Below the pieces are notes generated by a model. That model ran no database searches. It had not been told where the DNA came from and saw only the letters and a list, made by a program, of their open reading frames with translations. Shown piece by piece: positions 1 through 10,551 of a stretch of 64,000 bases of DNA. Position numbers and translations under genes: made by a program. This DNA comes from Norana najaformis (taxonomy: Eukaryota > Annelida > Clitellata > Crassiclitellata > Hormogastridae), in contig OZ029918.1 in assembly GCA_964023275.1 (NCBI GenBank), positions 35,790,063-35,854,062 on the forward strand. The letters are read 5' to 3'. Position 1 is the first letter of the stretch. Every line of letters begins with the position of its first letter.

Positions 1-18
1 AAACTCAAATGAACTGAC

Positions 19-3000
19 TCTTGAATGTTCCAAGCACTTTTCCTTCCAGTTTTGTGGCCACAGACTCACAGAGACTTTCGGCGATTTCGCTAGCAACATT
101 CTTGGCTGAAACAAATCATCACAGCAGAATAAATACGAGAAGAGTCAGGAGACAAGGAAAGATGGAGACAAAACACGCAGACTACTTCAAAATGCAAAGG
201 AGACATCTGTGAACACTCACGAAGAGAGCAACAAAGACGTAATGGAATACGAAAGCAAACTTTATGTTGTGCCATTCAAGCCTTTGAGAATAAAAGCTTA
301 CGTGGTCCGCATATAATGGCACCATGTCCACAAACTGAACAAAGACATAATGCAACCTTTATTTTGGTAACCTTACAACAGCTATTCAGAACAAAACATG
401 CCTAATAATAATAATGATGATGATGGTTAATAATGATGATGATGAAGACGATGATGATTTATAAAGTGACAGAGTGCTAATAAGTTTGCAAGAAAGATAG
501 TTAAATACCAATCAGATGGTCTCTCATTTTGTCGAGAACCGGTTGGATGTCTTCACGAGTCAGTGTCTTTGATCCGACCAGATTCCGAAGACCGTTGAAG
601 AAACCAAAGGCGCCACCGCCACTAAAACAAAATCACTCCACTGATGTCCTACTTCGTTCCAAATCTCATAAAGACGCCTGAAGACAATTGTTTTATCTGG
701 TGCTACACAAATTCTGGTTATAAATCTCCAATTACAACGATGATTTAGATAATGCTGTAGCAGTGAATATCTGAATTAATCAGACGAAGGTTACTGCTAA
801 TCATAATTTTAAGATGACCTGAAGCTGGTATTCAAAATTGAAAATTATTGTTACTGTTATGGATAAGATATTGAAATTATGCTAATTATGAATTCACCTC
901 AAAGGCACAGGTGAGTAGAAAAGACAAGTCTTCAACTGTTTGCAAAACAAGATACAAGAAACAGAAGGGTCCCACAAAGCTGGTCGTAGTGAAGACCAAA
1001 ATGCATAAAGGCACGGAAACCACAAGCATTGTTTTGGTAAGCGGGGACAAACATTTGGCCAGAATAAGCTGATCATATTACATGTAACTGAATGATGACC
1101 TATTATCCATAACTGTAATATGATTCAATATGACCAGTAGTTGTAACCTTAACATAACGTAGGACCCAAAATCACAAGATAACCCATTACTGGTAATCAT
1201 ACTCTTAAGGTAACCTATTACCCATAAGGAAATGATGACCTACTACTGCTCATTGTAATCACAAGATGACTTACTGCTGGTAATAGATTTCATACGATTA
1301 TTACCAGTTATCATAAGATGACCTACCTCTCTTTCTTCCCCTCTCTGTTTGATGGAGAAGAAAATGCAGGCTCATCATCATCATCACCTTCGCTGCTTTC
1401 TGAGTCCAAGTCATGAAGATCTCCTCGTCCACAGCCGATCTGCTTCAGCTACAAATCCCAACTATACATCAACAGACCGCTCATCCAATCGTCAAAAAAT
1501 CCCATCTGATCTAATGACTTCTATAGTGCCGTATCTTAATACACAATAATTCAATTGATAGTCGCTTCAAGTGAAAGCATAATCAAAATTCATAATCCGT
1601 TGGAGAACCTCGGTCAAAATCTTACTGTACCATATAAAACTTACTGTAATTGTAATTGTAAGCTCAAGATTTCTACAGCAATGAAAGCTAAGTCATGGGA
1701 ATCAGTTTATTCACAGGCGCTCAGTCAAAACAAAATCGATAGGCAAGAAGGATTCGGTGTGCACAGAAAGAGCCAGCAGATTGGAGAGATTTTTAAACAT
1801 GTCATCAGTAAAATTAAAATTAACAGCTTGGATGAATTTTTCAAACATTTCAAGAGGTAACGGTAAAAGCCATGGAGAGTTTTAAGACAAATGGCTCAGC
1901 AGCTTAAACGCTGCTGTAACAAGAATCTGCCACAGAAACTAACCTCTTCTGGGTCAAGAACTGGTGCCCCATTGAAAAGTGAAGCGTCATGTTTATCCTT
2001 GCTGTGATCAAGCTCTGGAAGGTCTTTGCTTGATCCGTTTAAGTCCCACTGACGCATTCCCTTTCCCTTCTTCTTGTTAGCCTCAGGCGTTTTCCTGTAA
2101 AAAAATTAAAAGCTTCTGTATAGCAACAGCATCATAAAATAAATGGAAGATCATCAGTGGCAACTGGACCCAAAGCAGCTGGACAGATTTCAAAAGGTGT
2201 ATCGATTTGAATATTTCTAAGCAACAGTGCTCATCCTCCGATCCTCTCCGCTTATCCTCCATAGTATGTCTTCCAATCTCTACTTCTTCTGATCCGTGAA
2301 ACAGCTAACACAAGAAGATCAAATGAAATAATAATAAAATAAAAAATCTAGAAAATCACACTAAAGACTAAAATAAATCTCAGTAAATAACAAAAATCTC
2401 CAAGAAGATTAAAATCTGCTTACACTGCTTCCTGTTTTGGAGGCTTCTTGTTCTTGCTGTACAACAAATTCTCCCGATTCTTGCGAATCGTTTCCTCATC
2501 CAAGCCTTCTCCGCTGCTGTCAGCGACCACATCTGACATCTTGGCCCTTGGTGAAGGGTCCTTAGGAGCGACTGGAGGATCCTTGAGTGGAATGGAAGCC
2601 TTCTCTACATTCAAAACAGATGCAGAGGCATTAATTACTGCATCTGGTTATTTATATATAATAGCGGGAGGCCATTTCACGTAGATGAAACAACCACTGA
2701 AAAGGCACAAAGTTTCAGGTCCGAAGTGAGTGCAGTCATTCTGTAGCTTTACGGCACATTTATGAAGCACCAGTTTAAGAAAACCCCTTCTGCAATTCTC
2801 CCTCCTACAAGTGGCGGATTTAGCTATAAACATGGGGGAGGCAGTTCGCCCAAGCCCCTCTTGGTTATGTGCCAGCACCCCTCAGACCAGATCCGTGCAT
2901 GGTGGACTGCCAGAATATAGTGCCCTGTAGAAATGCTCTAGCCCCCATGCAAGAAATCCTGGAGCTGCCACTGCCTTCTGCCCAGTGACATTAAACGACT

Positions 3001-4933
3001 GCTAAGCAAGACAGCTTTCAATCGCTGAAGAATTGAGAGTAGCACAAAGCTATGGAATTCTCAGTTAAAGGCGTCCTTTCTGCAAACCTTGTTTTTGTTT
3101 GCTCTTTGTGTTTTTCTTCCCATCTTCTCCTTTCCTCTTTTCAATCATGGATCCAACAGTCCTCTGAGATTTGTCTGACTCTTCAAACTTTCGCATCCGT
3201 CTGGAAAAAAGATCAAAACAAAGATCATCAATCGGTTAATGTAAAGTTCCCATGCCCCACACTGAAACGTAGTGGAGGTACTCATTTCCTACCATTAGGC
3301 CCTTAAGCCAACAGCAGACAAATTCAGTCAAAAGTCAAAACAAAGACCATTGCTCAGTGAAAGTAAAGTTCCCATGTGGAATGTAGTGGAGGTGCTCATT
3401 TCCTATACTTAGGCCAATGTGCTGACAGCAGACAAATCCAAAGGTCTTACACTTCCTTGCTTATGCCAGTACCAAAGTCTTCTGCTAGGGCAGACTCTGA
3501 CGAGCGTGTAAAAAACCACCCACGGCTGTTACACAGACTATGTTCAGCAGGCTCAAACCTAAAATCATTAGACTACAGACCAAACTGACTAGTTTTTGTC
3601 ATACTTATTCTCAGTTCTCTTCATTTAGTCTATTCCATGACGTGCAGTGATATGTGCAGAAATAACAAACCAGATATTTCTAAAAACTAAACAACCGCAG
3701 TTCTTGTGTGTAATTGCAAGATCCTGGCTCACTTTTCTGCCTTTGCCTCGATCTTTGAGGATTCCTCAGCTTCCTTCAGCATCCGTTCATAAATCCCGTT
3801 GAAGTCCGTGAAATTGCGACAGATTTTTCCGTTCTGCAGGTCGTCCTTGTACCTGTCACGAAACTCCAGCTGTATGTCAGTGAGAAACTTATCGACATAG
3901 GACAGCTGGAGAAACTTCTGATAGGCAACCTGCAGCAATCCAAAACCGTTTTTAGCTGAACCTTGTGAGACACAATGAGTCTGAATGCAAACTAGAAAAA
4001 TCCAAAAATGTTACTGGCAAAAAGTGACATGGTGGATTCAGCACAAATCTTGCACTGAGGAGAGTTCAAGCATAGGGAACTTGAGCAAATACTTAATGTA
4101 TAACTACTAAGGCCCAGAGATTGATGGTTTGATATTCCGTAATCAATTATTTCACACATAAACACCCGTTTTCCAATTACTGAATAAAAAACAAGAAATG
4201 CTGTATTATCTTTTTTCAAAGACCAGTTTTTAAGTTATGATTTAACAGTTTAAGTTTCCTACCACAAAAACAAGTTCAAACTCATTGTCCAGTCGGTACT
4301 TCAGTGTCAGCGCCTCATGTGTGAACGATTCAAGGCCTCCTCTCTCCTTCAGTCGAAGCAATAAAATTATGCCACATTTCAGATGGACTCATCAAACAAA
4401 ATTAATCAATTGAAAACTTTAAAATGGCTGTGATAACCTTCATGTTTGTGACTGTGTGATGGAGTCTAGAAGATGAAACAACATTCACAAGATCGTAAAA
4501 TTTTCGCCCATTTTCACAAAATGATGTCAAAAATTAACCCATTCGATATGTTATTTAGTATGAACTATCAAGCCGGCCAAGATTACGCAGCCACTGATAA
4601 AGACATCGTAATTTCGGTTTCAACTATTATTTTATATGTTTATTAGTGACTCTAGAGTCTAGATCATACTCTGTTACATTGATTATATCAACTGTATGGA
4701 TTTCGATGCCTATTGGGCCTATGAAATTAGACGGTGATGCCCTACGTATCGATGCTGGACAATTGCTCGATGCGCAGAATTAATTGTGACTGACGAAAAA
4801 TCAATGAAAGACAGACCTGAAGAATAACACTCTTGATAAGGGCATTGACGGACGATGTCAGCGATTGACCAGTTCCCTGAAAACACCACAAAACGATCCC
4901 GCCCTTACTAAAAATCGTGAATAAATCTAACAT
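19..4933 (-). CDS. SRPRA: Signal recognition particle receptor subunit alpha, N-terminal ~398 residues (gene continues beyond window start)
   Basis: SRP receptor alpha docks SRP-ribosome complexes on the ER membrane through the beta subunit and a C-terminal GTPase. Nine minus-strand exons join in phase: 4817-4933, 4263-4346, 3733-3929, 3088-3200, 2424-2643, 1944-2094, 1327-1439, 509-621, 19-105. The start is the ATG at 4933, opening MLDLFTIFSKGGIVLWCF, the family's SRX-domain N-terminus. Exons 2 and 3 continue it (THEALTLKYRLDNEFELVFV, then YVDKFL...KEAEESSKI). Exons 4-7 form the charged, lysine-rich linker. Exon 8 encodes LVGSKTLTREDIQPVLDKMR and exon 9 AKNVASEIAESLCESV, the start of the NG helical bundle. 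The GTPase domain lies off the left edge. The next gene, a Hox gene, is divergent and 5.6 kb away. Similarity to vertebrate SRPRA is recognised from memory, not searched. Confidence 0.95.
1636..1765 (-). mobile_element. 5'-truncated LINE 3' end with (GTAATT)n tail
   Basis: 'gtaattgtaattgtaagctcaagatttctacag' leads into '...cagtttattcacaggcgctcagtcaaaacaaaatcgataggcaa'. This is the same 3' end found on the LINE at 53446-54335, which carries a reverse transcriptase. Orientation is minus, with the hexamer tail at the left. Confidence 0.8.
2808..2973. mobile_element. Short non-autonomous DNA transposon (MITE) with imperfect terminal inverted repeats
   Basis: About 166 bp inside an SRPRA intron starts 'caagtggcggatttag' and ends '...cctggagctgccactg'. 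The ends are imperfect inverted repeats, and both carry a 'catggggg'/'cccccatg' block about 25 bases in. CAGTGGCGGAT-type ends are common on hAT-like elements, so a hAT MITE is likely. No clear target-site duplication was found. Confidence 0.55.
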
Positions 4934-5429
4934 ATTGATGCCAATTAATCGACCCAACCGGAAATAGAAACCATGAGAAACGTCATCTGCGCCCAGCCTA
5001 TATGTAAAGTTACAGTCTGCTTCAACGCCCCTCAAGTCGGTAGCAACGCTGCTTCCATGCCCATTTGCCATAATGTATCATTTCACAAACGTAGTTTGCC
5101 TACCTCTAAAAATCGTAATGTAAATGTATATGTAAATCTCCAAATTTCTCAGGTCCACATAAAAGCTGCGCCAGAGAGACTAGCTTATTCACCAGCGTTA
5201 TATCACATGAAGTCCACAGAAGCCAGGTTGTTTGGTAAGTCTCGATGCCAAGTCAGAATCTGAGCGGTCAGGTGGGGTACACAGCATGGTGCTACTGTGG
5301 CTATCGTTGGTGATGGTGGTCAGAGAATGGTGCAGGAGCAGAAGCAGTATAGGGCAGTTTGCAACGTTCGGTTTCAGCCTTGAGTGAAAAGCTGCAGCAG
5401 AGAGGACAAGGGGATGAATGGTTCAGCCC

Positions 5430-5645
5430 TTTTTGAGGTCTACAGGCAAAAGGCGCTATGTTAAGTGTCTTGATAAATACACATACATACATACATACAT
5501 ACATACATACATACATACATACATACATACATACATACATACATACATACATACATACATACATACATACATACATACATACATACATACATACATACAT
5601 ACATACATACATACATACATACAGACAGACAAACAGACAGACATA
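5430..5645 (+). repeat. (CATA)n microsatellite growing from a retroelement 3' end
   Basis: A retroelement-type 3' end, 'aaaaggcgctatgttaagtgtcttgataaat' (about 5445-5479), runs directly into roughly 35 copies of CATA up to about 5622, then a short CAGA tract. Similar 'ggcgctat' ends sit beside TACA arrays at 36480-36530 and 37610-37660. Confidence 0.85.
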
Positions 5646-5674
5646 AAAAAATTTCATGCAAAAAGACATCGTAG

Positions 5675-5860
5675 TCGTAATCGTAATCGTAAACTCGAAA
5701 TTTCTAAAGCGCTACTTAAAAGCTAAGCGCAAGACACCAGCTTACTCACGAGCGCTGCGTCAAGTCCGCGGGGTTGTCCAAAGATGCCGTGTCAAGAACC
5801 AAGTCCGGTTGCCAGGAGACCAGAGAGAGAGAAGGGGGAGAAGAGGTTGGGGTGGGATGA
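5675..5860 (-). mobile_element. LINE 3' end, second subfamily, with (GTAATC)n tail
   Basis: 'gtaatcgtaatcgtaaactcgaaatttctaaagcgctacttaaaagc...' followed by a unique body, 'ggttgtccaaagatgccgtgtcaagaacc'. The same body occurs inverted at 15490-15680. It shares the tail and the 'ccagcttattca' block with the other subfamily but differs upstream. Confidence 0.75.
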
Positions 5861-6459
5861 GTTTATAGACATACAAATAGACATCATAGAAGACTCTAGG
5901 GGTTGTTTTTAAAGGCACTAAATAAATGACCAGATACAAAAGCTCTGATAAAAATGGCTGGCACAAAATTTCAGAGATCAACAATAAATAATGCTATTGA
6001 AGGATAATTTCGTCGGCTGACCACCGAGTTAGACGACGATTTGCAACAGTTGACAAGTATAAAACGAGACTCCAAGATAAACGACATCATTAGAGACGCA
6101 CGCAAATTACTAAATTATATTTTGCTCAAACAGTTGCAACAGTTTACAGCCACCAATGACGACGGCTCGTCGAAGCGTGACGACATGTTACGCATGACTG
6201 CGCGATCATGCTTGGTTGCCGCAACATTTTCGTCGCACGTTTGTCCGAGATGCTACTTCGTTAACAGCTTAACATAATTAACTTAATTAAGTTCATACGA
6301 GTTTTCCGGTCCGTCAGATCAGCGAAGGTGGATGGCCCAGAACACAAACGAAAATTCGGACAAGAAAACAGCAGTTGAATTATCATCGATCTATAAGTTT
6401 TATTAGCCTCCCATGAAGGTGTAAGGGTATTGTAAAGTAAAAAGAAACGTAAGGCAAGT

Positions 6460-6670
6460 AGAGGTAAGGTAAGGTGAAGTGCCGTATGGTATGGCATGGT
6501 ATGTCATACCATATGACATGTTTGATATTTTATGACATTGTATGGCATGGTATGACGTGAAATGACATGGTATGAAATGGTATGGTATGGCATGATATGA
6601 GATGACATGACATGGTATGCTATAGTATGGTATAGTATGATATTGTATGGTATGGTATGGTGAAACAAAG
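6460..6670. repeat. Degenerate GGTAT/GGCAT pentamer array (left arm)
   Basis: Imperfect repeats of atggtatggcatggtatg. The right arm at 7280-7585 is the reverse complement of the same pentamers. Confidence 0.85.
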
Positions 6671-6716
6671 TATGTAAAACAGAGTACTGTTTCTTCTAAC
6701 TCAGCTCAAGTTACAT

Positions 6717-6878
6717 GACGGACGGACGGACGGACGGACGGACGGACGGACGGACGGACGGACGGACGGACGGACGGACGGACGGACGGACGGACGGACG
6801 GACGGACGGACGGACGGACGGACGGACGGACGGACGGACGGACGGACGGACGGACGGACGGACGGACGGACGGACGGA
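6717..6878. repeat. (GGAC)n perfect tetranucleotide array
   Basis: About 40 uninterrupted copies of GGAC (162 bases), CpG-rich and unusually pure. It reads as Arg-Thr-Asp-Gly in every frame, so the open frame there is not a gene. Confidence 0.97.
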
Positions 6879-7279
6879 CCAATGGATAAGTAAGATAAGC
6901 TCAGTCAGAGCAAATTAAGCCAAGCCAAGGTAAAGTCAGGTAAGAAAAGGATTGTAAGGTAAGGTTAGGTATTATTTCTAACACGACACTGTTGCTTTAG
7001 CTCTGCAAACGCATTGTAACAGAAGGGTGTTGTACAAGTTGGGGCAACACTGGGCAACGCAGTACAAGCCAAGGCACGGAAGAACGGATGGAAGGACTAA
7101 AACCGCAACGGAAGGACGGATGGACGTACGGAAGAAGGGAAAAGGTTGCGTTAATGGAAGGACGGAAGGATGGATGGAAGGTCGAGCGGATTTATAATTG
7201 TACTTTAAGATTTATTAAGCGCCTCTTAGAGAATAGACTCAGGAGGGGTGTTCAAATGGCTTGTTGTACGCACTTTGTT

Positions 7280-7585
7280 TTACCATACCATACCATATAA
7301 TACCATACTATACCATATCATACTATACCATACCATACTATACCATATGATACCCTACTATACCATACCATACCGTACCATACCGTACCATACCATACTA
7401 TGCCATACCATACTATAACATACCATACTATACCATACCATGCTATGCCATACCATATAATACCTTACCATATCATACTGTACCATAACATATCATATCC
7501 TACTATACCATACCATATTATACCCTACCATACCACACTATACCATACCATACCAAACCATACTATACCACACCATACCATACCG
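7280..7585. repeat. Degenerate ATACC pentamer array (right arm)
   Basis: Repeats of taccataccatactatacc, the complement of the 6460-6670 array, with the GGAC array and about 400 bases of other sequence in between. The spacer also holds 'ggaaggacggatgg' tracts at 7080-7185. Confidence 0.85.
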
Positions 7586-8059
7586 ATTGGTTGTCTGACA
7601 GTTCGAACATGCGTGTACAAAGGTACGTATCCACTTTGACGCAAGAAGTTCGTCTGGTGGTAAGAGCCGAGATCTTAAGACGCGGCGATTACACAGCGCA
7701 TGTAGAGGTCGCATTAGCCTCTCCGAATAAGCACTCCTGGCATGACTGGGTCGCATCTACGTTTCGAAGATGAGACCCTCGACCAGCATCTACTCGTAAC
7801 CGACGAGATTTAAAGTTGGCGCATCGGACGATATAAATACAGTTTATGAAGATGACGGTCCAAGTCGTTTGCGAGCTGCCTGAACGGAAGATGGAGTCCG
7901 TGCCAGGAGATCGTTTCGAGAAGAGAAGGCGATAAGCGACCGGCGATGAATAGCGTTGTAAGCGAGGGCGAAGACGAGCTGTGATTAAAGACTTCGTCAC
8001 CGACTTATATCGTAAAGACAGTCCATATAAATATCCAATTCATTCATGTCCGCATATGA

Positions 8060-8440
8060 ATATCTGCACACACACACACACACACAGATATATCGAATTT
8101 ATATATATATATCGCCTACATATATCGAACTTATATATATATATACATTTATGAACATATGAATGTGGACATATATAGGGCTCATACATATATACAATTA
8201 TTGGACTCATGTATGTAATTATAAATCGAATATTTTCTTGTATATTTGTACATGTGTAGCTATATCAAGATATTGATTGATATCGTATCGATATCCTGAT
8301 ATATTATATATATGCATATTGGACTCATTTATAAATATATATACATAAATGAATATATATATATTACATATATATTACATATATATATATGTGTGTATGT
8401 GTATATATGTAATATATACATATATATATATATATATATG
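8060..8440. repeat. (CA)n and (TA)n rich low-complexity tract
   Basis: 'cacacacaca' followed by several tatata runs with 'tatcgat' words in between. No coding potential. Confidence 0.9.
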
Positions 8441-8924
8441 AATTGGAACACGGTGGTTCAGCTGTATGATCTTTGCGCGCATTGGTCTACCTGCATGCAC
8501 GGCCAACCGACTAATTTAATCACAGGTGATGATAAGGAGGAGGAGGAGGAGGAGGAGGAGTGAGATGATGGGGATGAGGAGAGGAGGTGCAGTGTCGCCG
8601 CAGCAACTGATGCTGCGGCGGCGGCGTCCCATTGGCACCCAGGTGCGAGAGACCGTGTCGTGCCTGCTCCGTCGGTTTGTTAATCTCGCGGGAAATCATA
8701 GGACGTTAATAAAGACAGATGCCAGCGAATATGGATATGGCGCAGACACCGCACATGATTAAAGACAATCAGGGAGACAGTGCGTTTTCGCGCCGAGGAA
8801 CTGTTAATCTTTGTTCTGCGGTCGACATATATAAGGTTAAGTTCGCCGAAACGGGTTTTATATCGACCGAGACGTTGTGTCGAAGTTTGCAAACAGTTTT
8901 CACTGATTTCGCTCGTGTTATTGC

Positions 8925-9150
8925 GCTAAATGAATTGGACGTTTAGAGAAAGCGAACTGTAACAAGATCGAAAGGTAATTGAAACATTTTAATGTCGTAC
9001 GTTCGTGCGTGCATACTTACTTATATAGAGGAGGCAAATAAATTGGAAGTTTAGAAAGTGCATCTTGTTACAGGAGCAAAAAGTAATTAATGACATCATA
9101 CGTTCTTCTGTTTCATATTTTATCCCGCACATACTTACTTATATAGAGGA
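8925..9150. repeat. Diverged ~115-bp tandem duplication upstream of the Hox gene
   Basis: Two units share, in order, 'aaattgga.gtttagaaagt/g', 'gtaatt.a', 'cgtacgttc'/'catacgttc' and 'catacttacttatatagaggag'. Boundaries are about 8930-9037 and 9038-9150. The second unit contains TAATTA. Confidence 0.6.
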
Positions 9151-9509
9151 GCTAAAAGAACTGCGTTCTTGGAGAGTGGCAAATGGCCTGAGGTAAGGTG
9201 TGAACTTGGTTGATCGATCCCGCTCTGTTCTGATTCATGCGTTAGACGCATGTAACTATTACTGACAATGGGTAAATACCATTAGTAATAAGTGTAATTG
9301 TAACTGGTATTGGTATTGTAAAAACACTTTGGTATAAAGCTTCATAAGAGGCTGAACGGAGTTCGTGATCATCACTGAGGTGGAAGAAGATGCGCAGTAA
9401 TGAAGATAGTACGCATTGAATGACAGAGAAGTCGATAAAATTATCCATTCAGATTCAACGCTGTAGGCCTCTAAGTTTCCTTCTTTGTAGGTACTTGCGA
9501 TTGTCAAAG

Positions 9510-9870
9510 TATATGTAAATGTAAACGTTTTTCTATAGCGACCATATGACCTCGACCCTGCTCATTTTTAAATGAATTAATCGGGTAAGGTCATGCACCA
9601 CCACTGCCAGTTTGAATGGTCGCCAAGCCATTTAAGGTCCCGTTGCACGGACCGTTTGCTAGCCCGAGATTTATATCTTTGAAATAATTGTAATCGTAAT
9701 CGTAGTTCCGAGGTTTCTACAGCGCCCAACGAAAGCCACGTCACTGGAACCAGCTTATTCGCAGGCACTCAGTCAAAACAAAATCGATAGGCAAAATGGT
9801 TCGTATAAGCCACGACCGGGAGGCGAACCGGGTTCTTCACTCATAGAGGCGCTTTGACGTAGACCTACGA
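9510..9870 (+). repeat. Dispersed repeat family F, interrupted by a LINE tail
   Basis: 'ttctatagcgaccatatgacctcgaccctgctcattttt' through 'gctagcccgagattt...tttgaaataa', resuming after 9808 with 'aagccacgaccgggaggcgaacc'. Other copies are at 16945-17165 (reverse), 29176-29330, 56320-56575 and 56840-56915 (partial). The 56 kb copy is uninterrupted, so the break here is an insertion. Confidence 0.8.
9681..9808 (-). mobile_element. LINE 3' end nested inside a family-F repeat
   Basis: 'gtaatcgtaatcgtagttccgaggtttctacagcgcccaacg...' through 'aaaacaaaatcgataggcaaaatggttcg' lies exactly between two halves of family F. The short 'ataa' on both sides may be a target duplication. Confidence 0.8.
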
Positions 9871-10189
9871 ATTAGCCAAAGTAGCTAACATAGATAGGCC
9901 TACTGTGACGCTATTTCCATGCATTAACTCGACTCAGGAGTGGAAACGGTGCTGTGAAGCAACACCGTTTAAAAATAGAAGTTGTAATTGCGATTGCAGT
10001 TACGATAATTTATGTAGCGTATAATACTGTATATAGAAGTTACTGGAACATTCGTGTAGAGTAGTCTGTCTGTAGCAACCGGATGCACAGAACGATTCTT
10101 TGATTTTCATAGCTTTGGGATGAAATCAACGTAGAGGGGTGTGGCAATGCGTCGCTGTAGAAACGACAATTTTCAGGAGATGGGGTGCA

Positions 10190-10411
10190 GAAGAAGAGGA
10201 GGAAGAGGAGGAGGAAGAAGAAGAAAAAGAAGATGATGATGGCGATGACGATGACGATGCTGATGTTGGTGATAGTTGTTATGACGATGATATTGATGAT
10301 GACAATGAAAACATGAAAGATACAGATGATGAAGATAAAGATGACGACAGCGACAACGATGACAATGACGATGCTGCTGTTGCTGATGATGACGATGATG
10401 ATGATGATTAA
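10190..10411. repeat. (GAG/GAA)n and (GAT)n low-complexity tract
   Basis: Purine-rich triplets give an open frame of only Glu and Asp, ending 140 bases before the Hox ATG. It is treated as a triplet repeat in the promoter or 5' UTR, not as a protein. Confidence 0.85.
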
Positions 10412-10551
10412 CATATAAGAAATCCCTAAAGACGCAACATGGCCAAACGGATACAAAGAAAGTCCCTTAAGTTACACCGTCCAAGCATCTCTTTCGTTTT
10501 CAGAAGATATCCTGGAGGAATTGAACCAGCGCCAGTTCCACAAAAGCAGCC

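Larger units (their letters stand above)
4934..10551. other. Intergenic region between SRPRA and the Hox gene
   Basis: Divergent intergenic interval of 5.6 kb. It holds the (CATA)n, (GGAC)n, GGTAT/ATACC and (TA)n arrays, LINE-tail copies at 5430-5480, 5675-5850 and 9681-9808, a family-F repeat at 9510-9870 and a diverged 115-bp duplication at 8925-9150. No convincing exon was seen. Promoters for both genes must lie here, but no clear TATA or initiator could be assigned. Confidence 0.6.

Noticed and set aside
2915-2938. 'gccctgtagaaatgctc' resembling the start of the Hox-linked microRNA miR-10
   Set aside because: It matches only part of the mature sequence, no hairpin arm was seen, and it lies in the end of a MITE inside SRPRA.
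5418-5726. Open frames of Thr-Tyr-Ile-His across the CATA array
   Set aside because: A product of the tetranucleotide repeat; no splice sites or start context.
7591-8000. Overlapping open frames on both strands after the ATACC array
   Set aside because: Short, without splice sites or similarity, and mutually overlapping.
10139-10411. 90-residue Glu/Asp-rich open frame just before the Hox gene
   Set aside because: Pure GAA/GAT triplet repeat, terminated before the Hox ATG and in no family.
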